A stretch of 64,000 nt of DNA from Mycolicibacterium goodii (GTDB lineage Bacteria > Actinomycetota > Actinomycetes > Mycobacteriales > Mycobacteriaceae): NCBI RefSeq assembly GCF_022370755.2, contig NZ_CP092364.2:1-64000 (forward strand). Reading direction: 5' to 3'. Made by a program: the position numbers and the translations under genes. Positions within the stretch are counted from its first letter, which is position 1, and each line of letters opens with the position of its first letter. Below the pieces are notes generated by a model. It was not told where the DNA came from and searched no databases. It was given only the letters and a program-made list of their open reading frames with translations. Below, piece after piece: positions 59,928 through 64,000 of this stretch.

Positions 59928-61303
59928 CACAGGACAATTCGGTGTCCAGCCGGAGTCGCTGGATTCGTATCGCACTCGCCGCGCTGCTGCTGGTGACGCT
60001 CGCGGTCGGCGTGTACCAGGTGTGGCCGTCGCGCGGTGGGCACAAGCTGACGGCCTACTTCACGAATGCCGTCGGTCTCTACCCGGGCGACCAGGTGCGC
60101 GTGGTCGGCGTGCCCGTCGGCACGATCGACTCGATCGAACCGCGTCCGTCGGACGTCAAGATCACGATGACGCTCGAACGGGGCATCAAGGTCCCCGCGG
60201 ACGCCAAGGCGCTGATCATCGCGCCGAACCTGGTGGCCGCCAGGTTCATCCAGCTCACCCCCGCCTACACCGAGGGCGATGAGATGGCCGACGGCGCCTC
60301 GATCGGGCTGGACCGCACCGCGGTTCCGGTGGAGTGGGACCAGGTCAAGGAGCAGCTCACGCAGCTCTCCGCCCAGCTCGGCCCGCAGGAGGGTTCCGTA
60401 CAGGGGCCGCTGGCGCAGGTCGTCAACCAGGCCGCAGAGACGTTCGACGGTAACGGGGACTCGTTCCGCAACGCACTGCGCGAGCTGTCGCAAACCGCCG
60501 GACGGCTCGGGGATTCGCGTACCGACCTGTTCGGCACGGTGCGAAACCTGCAGATCCTCGTCGACGCGTTGTCGAACAGCAACGAACAGATCGTTCAGTT
60601 CACCAACCATGTGGCGTCGGTGTCGCAAGTGCTCGCCGACAGCGCCAGCGGGCTGGACAGCACGCTCGACACGCTCAACCAGGCGCTCACCGACGTGCGT
60701 GGCTTCCTCAACGAGAACAACGACGCGCTGATCGCGCAAGTGGGCAAGCTCGCCGACTTCACCCAGATCCTCACCGATCACAGCGACGACATCGAGCAGA
60801 TCCTGCACATCACGCCCAACGGCCTGGCGAACTTCTACAACATCTACAACCCGGCCCAGGGCACCGTGGGTGGCCTGCTGTCGCTGCCGAACTTCGCCAA
60901 CCCCGTGCAGTTCATCTGCGGCGGCACCTTCGACACCGGTGCCAACCCGGACAACTACAAGCGCGCCGAGATCTGCAGGCAGCGAATGGGTCCGGTGCTC
61001 AAGCGCATCACGATGAACTACCCGCCCGTGCTGTTCCACCCGATCAACAGCATCACCGCATACAAGGGACAGATCATCTACGACACCCCGGAGACCCAGG
61101 CCAAGGCGCAGACTCCGGTGCCGTACCTGCAGTGGCAGAACGCGCCAGGCGTCGCAGCGCCGCAGGTTCCGTCCGATGCCACGCTGAGTGACTTCATCGT
61201 TCCGCCGGACCCGGCCACGGCCACCGCGCACGGTGGTCCCGCGGCAGCGCCGGGGCCTGCGCCGGAAGCACCGCAGCCCCCGGATACAGGTGCAGGCGGA
61301 TGA
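59924..61303 (+). CDS. mce4D: Mce-family protein Mce4D
   Basis: 459-aa Mce protein. TM at about residues 11-30, MCE domain (GLYPGDQVRVVGVPVGTIDSIEPR), coiled helical region and a Pro/Ala-rich C-terminal tail (after about residue 425). ATGA overlaps at both ends. Confidence 0.93.
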   Translation: MTQDNSVSSRSRWIRIALAALLLVTLAVGVYQVWPSRGGHKLTAYFTNAVGLYPGDQVRVVGVPVGTIDSIEPRPSDVKITMTLERGIKVPADAKALIIAPNLVAARFIQLTPAYTEGDEMADGASIGLDRTAVPVEWDQVKEQLTQLSAQLGPQEGSVQGPLAQVVNQAAETFDGNGDSFRNALRELSQTAGRLGDSRTDLFGTVRNLQILVDALSNSNEQIVQFTNHVASVSQVLADSASGLDSTLDTLNQALTDVRGFLNENNDALIAQVGKLADFTQILTDHSDDIEQILHITPNGLANFYNIYNPAQGTVGGLLSLPNFANPVQFICGGTFDTGANPDNYKRAEICRQRMGPVLKRITMNYPPVLFHPINSITAYKGQIIYDTPETQAKAQTPVPYLQWQNAPGVAAPQVPSDATLSDFIVPPDPATATAHGGPAAAPGPAPEAPQPPDTGAGG

Positions 61304-62517
61304 CGGGCGCACGAGCAGATTCGAAGGGCAAAGCCTTGGGACGTAAGGCATCACGGCTGGGATCCCGCACGGTGGCAATCGGCGGTGGCGCGATGCTGGT
61401 GGCGGGGTGCCAGTTCGGTGGTCTCAACTCGCTCAACATGCCCGGCACCGCGGGGCACGGGCCCGGGTCCTACACCGTCACCGTCCAGTTGCCCGACGTC
61501 GCGACGCTGCCGCAGAACTCGCCGGTGATGGTCGACGACGTGACCGTCGGCAGCGTTTCCGGGATCGACGCGGTGCAGCGCCCCGACGGCACGTTCTACG
61601 CCGCGGTGCAGCTGTCACTCGACGGCGACGTCAACCTCCCGGCGAATGCCGTTGCGCGAGTGGCCCAAACGTCGTTGCTGGGTTCCCAGCACGTCGAGCT
61701 GGCCGAACCGGTGGACGAACCACCCGAGGGCCGGCTGCGCGACGGGGCCAACATCGCGCTGGGCGGCGCCGGCCGCTACCCGACCACCGAGGAAGTGCTG
61801 TCCTCTCTGGGCATGGTGGTCAACAAGGGCAATCTCGGTGCGCTGCAGGACATCACCGATGAGGTCTACGCCGCGGTGGCCGGCCGGTCGGGTAGCTTCA
61901 CCGACCTCGTGCCGCGGCTCGCCGAGTTGACCGCGTCGCTCGACCGCCAGACCAACGACATCATCGCCGCCGCCGACGGGCTCAACCGGTTCGCCGGTGT
62001 GCTCGCGCGCAGCAAGGACGGTCTCGGCCGGACGCTCGACACGCTGCCTGCCGCGCTCAAGGTGCTCGACGACAACCGCGCCAACATCGTCGAGGCGTTC
62101 ACCGCCCTGCGCGGATTCGCCGAGGTGGCCTCACGCATCCTGTCGCAGACCAAGACCGATTTCGCGGCCGACCTCAAGGACCTGTACCCGGTGGTCAAGG
62201 CCTTGAACGACAACGCCGACGACTTCATCAAGGATCTGGAATTCCTGCCCACGTTCCCGTTCCACTACAAGTACCTGCGCAACGCGGTGCGCGGCGACTA
62301 CCTGAACGTCTTCGTGACCTTCGACCTGACACTGCGAAGATTCGGTGAATCGATGTTCACCACGTCCGGTTTCGACCCGAACATGAAGCACCTCAACGAG
62401 GTGATCAACCCGCCCGACTTCCTTACCGGGGCCATGGCCAACCTGTCCGGACAGGCCGCTGACCCGTTCAAGATCCCGCCGGGGACCGCGACGCAGCATG
62501 AGGAGATGCCGAAATGA
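61300..62517 (+). CDS. mce4E: Mce-family lipoprotein Mce4E (LprN)
   Basis: 405-aa Mce-family protein that carries a lipoprotein signal in place of a TM anchor: hydrophobic AIGGGAMLVAGCQF with lipobox Cys near residue 33. The MCE domain (NSPVMVDDVTVGSVSGID) and helical region follow. The E position is the lipidated subunit in all mycobacterial mce operons. ATG at 61300 overlaps mce4D. Confidence 0.92.
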   Translation: MTGARADSKGKALGRKASRLGSRTVAIGGGAMLVAGCQFGGLNSLNMPGTAGHGPGSYTVTVQLPDVATLPQNSPVMVDDVTVGSVSGIDAVQRPDGTFYAAVQLSLDGDVNLPANAVARVAQTSLLGSQHVELAEPVDEPPEGRLRDGANIALGGAGRYPTTEEVLSSLGMVVNKGNLGALQDITDEVYAAVAGRSGSFTDLVPRLAELTASLDRQTNDIIAAADGLNRFAGVLARSKDGLGRTLDTLPAALKVLDDNRANIVEAFTALRGFAEVASRILSQTKTDFAADLKDLYPVVKALNDNADDFIKDLEFLPTFPFHYKYLRNAVRGDYLNVFVTFDLTLRRFGESMFTTSGFDPNMKHLNEVINPPDFLTGAMANLSGQAADPFKIPPGTATQHEEMPK

Positions 62518-64000
62518 TCGACCGGCTCACTCGTATGCAGTTGACGATCTTCGGGATCGTCACGGTGCTCACCGTCGGTGCGATCTCGCTGTTCTACCTG
62601 CAGCTGCCCGCCGCAGTGGGAATCGGCACCTATCACGTCAACGCCAACTTCGTCGCGGGCGGCGGCATCTATCCGAACGCCAACGTCACCTACCGCGGTG
62701 TCACGGTCGGCCGGGTGGAGTCGGTTGGCCTGGCACCTGACGGTGTGGTGGCCAGGATGCGGCTCAACAGCAACACGTCCATCCCCGAGAACGTCACTGC
62801 GACGGTGAAGAGCGTGTCGGCGGTCGGCGAGCAGTACATCGACCTGGTGCCACCCGAGGACTCGACGGCTCCGAAGCTGCGCAACGGCGCCACCATCTCG
62901 CAGCAGAACACCAGGGTTGGACAGGACATCGCCGGGCTGCTCGCGGAAGCCGACAGCCTGGTGAGCAGCGTCAGCAACACTCGCCTGCAGGATCTGCTGC
63001 GCGAGACGTTCAAGGCGTTCAACGGTTCGGGCCCCGAGCTCGCGCGACTCATCGAGTCGTCACGGTTGCTGGTCGACGAGGCCAACGCCAACTTCCCGCA
63101 GACATCGCAGCTCATCGACCAGGCCGGACCTTTCCTGGAAGCGCAGCTGCGCAGCGGTGACGACATCCGCTCGCTCGCCGACGGGCTCGCGCGGCTGACC
63201 GGTGAGGTCAACAGGGCCGATCCGCAGCTGCGGACGACGCTCAAGACGGTGCCGGGCACCACCGACGCGGCCAACACGGCCTTCACCGGTATCCGTCCGA
63301 CGTTCCCGATCCTGGCCGCCAACCTCGCCAACTTCGGACGCATCGGCGTCATCTACAGCAAGTCGATCGAGCAGGCGCTGGTGATCTTCCCCGCGCTGAT
63401 GGCGGCGCTGAACACCGTCGCCGGCGGCGTCCCGGCGGACGAGGGTGGCAAGCTCGACTTCAAGATCGACCTCGGTGATCCGCCGCCGTGTTCGGTGGGC
63501 TTTTTGCCCGCGACCGAGACCCGCTCACCGGCCGACCTGACGCTGCGCGAGCTTCCGACCGACCTGTACTGCAAGACCGCGCAGAACGATCCATCCGTTG
63601 TGCGCGGTGCGCGCAACTACCCGTGTCAGGAGTTCCCCGGCAAGCGCGCTCCCACGATTCAGCTGTGTCGCGACCCGAACGGCTATGTGCCGATCGGCAG
63701 CAATCCGTGGCGCGGGCCGCCGGTGCCGTACGGCACACCCATCGAGGACGGCCGCAACATCCTGCCGCCCAACAAGTTCCCGATGATCCCGCCGCAGGTG
63801 GACCCGGACCCGGGCCCGCCGGTGGTGCAGCTGCCGCCCGGTGTCGAGCCGGGCCCCGGACCCGCGCCGCACGCGCCGTTCCCGCTGCCGGTGCCGCCGA
63901 ACACGCAGGGGCCGCAGCCTCCGCCGTGGCCGTACTACGCGCCACCGGACCAGATCGTGCCGCCGTACGGCCGGACGCCACCGCCGCCCCCTGCGGGCGC
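62514..64000 (+). CDS. mce4F: Mce-family protein Mce4F (3' end beyond window)
   Basis: At least 495 codons, open to the window edge. TM at about residues 8-30 (LTIFGIVTVLTVGAISLFYL), MCE domain (GGGIYPNANVTYRGVTVGRVESVGL and SAVGEQYIDLVPPE), helical region, then from about residue 420 a long Pro-rich tail. ATG at 62514 overlaps the mce4E TGA. Confidence 0.92.
   Translation, partial: MIDRLTRMQLTIFGIVTVLTVGAISLFYLQLPAAVGIGTYHVNANFVAGGGIYPNANVTYRGVTVGRVESVGLAPDGVVARMRLNSNTSIPENVTATVKSVSAVGEQYIDLVPPEDSTAPKLRNGATISQQNTRVGQDIAGLLAEADSLVSSVSNTRLQDLLRETFKAFNGSGPELARLIESSRLLVDEANANFPQTSQLIDQAGPFLEAQLRSGDDIRSLADGLARLTGEVNRADPQLRTTLKTVPGTTDAANTAFTGIRPTFPILAANLANFGRIGVIYSKSIEQALVIFPALMAALNTVAGGVPADEGGKLDFKIDLGDPPPCSVGFLPATETRSPADLTLRELPTDLYCKTAQNDPSVVRGARNYPCQEFPGKRAPTIQLCRDPNGYVPIGSNPWRGPPVPYGTPIEDGRNILPPNKFPMIPPQVDPDPGPPVVQLPPGVEPGPGPAPHAPFPLPVPPNTQGPQPPPWPYYAPPDQIVPPYGRTPPPPPAG

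Overview
The window is high-GC actinobacterial DNA that reads as a fast-growing mycobacterium (Mycolicibacterium, closest in gene content to M. smegmatis as I know it). The evidence is the order kstD-hsaE-hsaG-hsaF ... kshA ... ltp3/ltp4 ... cyp142 ... echA19/fadD19 ... fadD17/fadE27/fadE26/fdxD/hsd4A/mce4, which mirrors M. tuberculosis Rv3538 down to Rv3494c, together with KstR-type operators and mycobacterial hemophore-like proteins. I saw no tRNA, rRNA, CRISPR or insertion sequence. No gene-free stretch exceeds 300 bases; the longest are 54697-54969 (mce4 promoter region) and 13320-13575 (divergent promoter region).

Region 1 (1-16191) is a cell-surface polysaccharide locus. It holds an AlgD-like GDP-mannose 6-dehydrogenase, an NAD-dependent sugar epimerase, two Wzz/YveK-like chain-length proteins, two SGNH-fold proteins (one lacking the nucleophile), GT4 and GT2 glycosyltransferases, two hexapeptide acyltransferases, a Wzy/ligase-like membrane protein, a Wzx-like flippase, a DUF218 protein, a GMC oxidoreductase, and a large protein joining an AMP-dependent adenylation domain, a carrier domain and a membrane acyltransferase-3 domain. 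Together they suggest lipid-linked repeat assembly, flipping, polymerisation and decoration of an exopolysaccharide.

Region 2 (16141-54741) is the sterol catabolic regulon. It covers ring degradation (kstD, kshA), meta-cleavage product breakdown (hsaE, hsaG, hsaF), side-chain activation and beta-oxidation (cyp142, fadD19, fadD17, fadE26/27, echA19, hsd4A, hsd4B) and removal of branched side chains (ltp3, ltp4, OB-fold partner). Eight exact matches to the KstR consensus TnnAACnnGTTnnA, and one 13/14 match, sit at the expected divergent promoters. Several accessory insertions break the cluster: a RecQ-type helicase fused to a phosphoribosyltransferase-like domain and flanked by two hemophore-like genes (21652-24684); a VTC/DUF4956/CotH operon (29085-32201); a nuclease-like gene bracketed by two near-identical 60-bp inverted elements (41029-42018); and a group between fadD19 and fadD17 (nitronate monooxygenase, succinate-semialdehyde dehydrogenase, VOC protein, AraC regulator, epimerase).

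Region 3 (54728-64000) is the mce4 sterol importer: yrbE4A, yrbE4B, mce4A-E and the 5' part of mce4F, which runs off the window. Import (Mce4), activation, side-chain shortening and ring cleavage are thus encoded in one KstR-controlled block.

The most unusual items are the one-protein adenylation-carrier-acyltransferase fusion, the VTC/DUF4956/CotH operon, a 77-bp MIRU-like tandem repeat that inserts two translationally coupled 26-codon ORFs between two sterol-regulon genes, and the 60-bp inverted elements around the nuclease gene.
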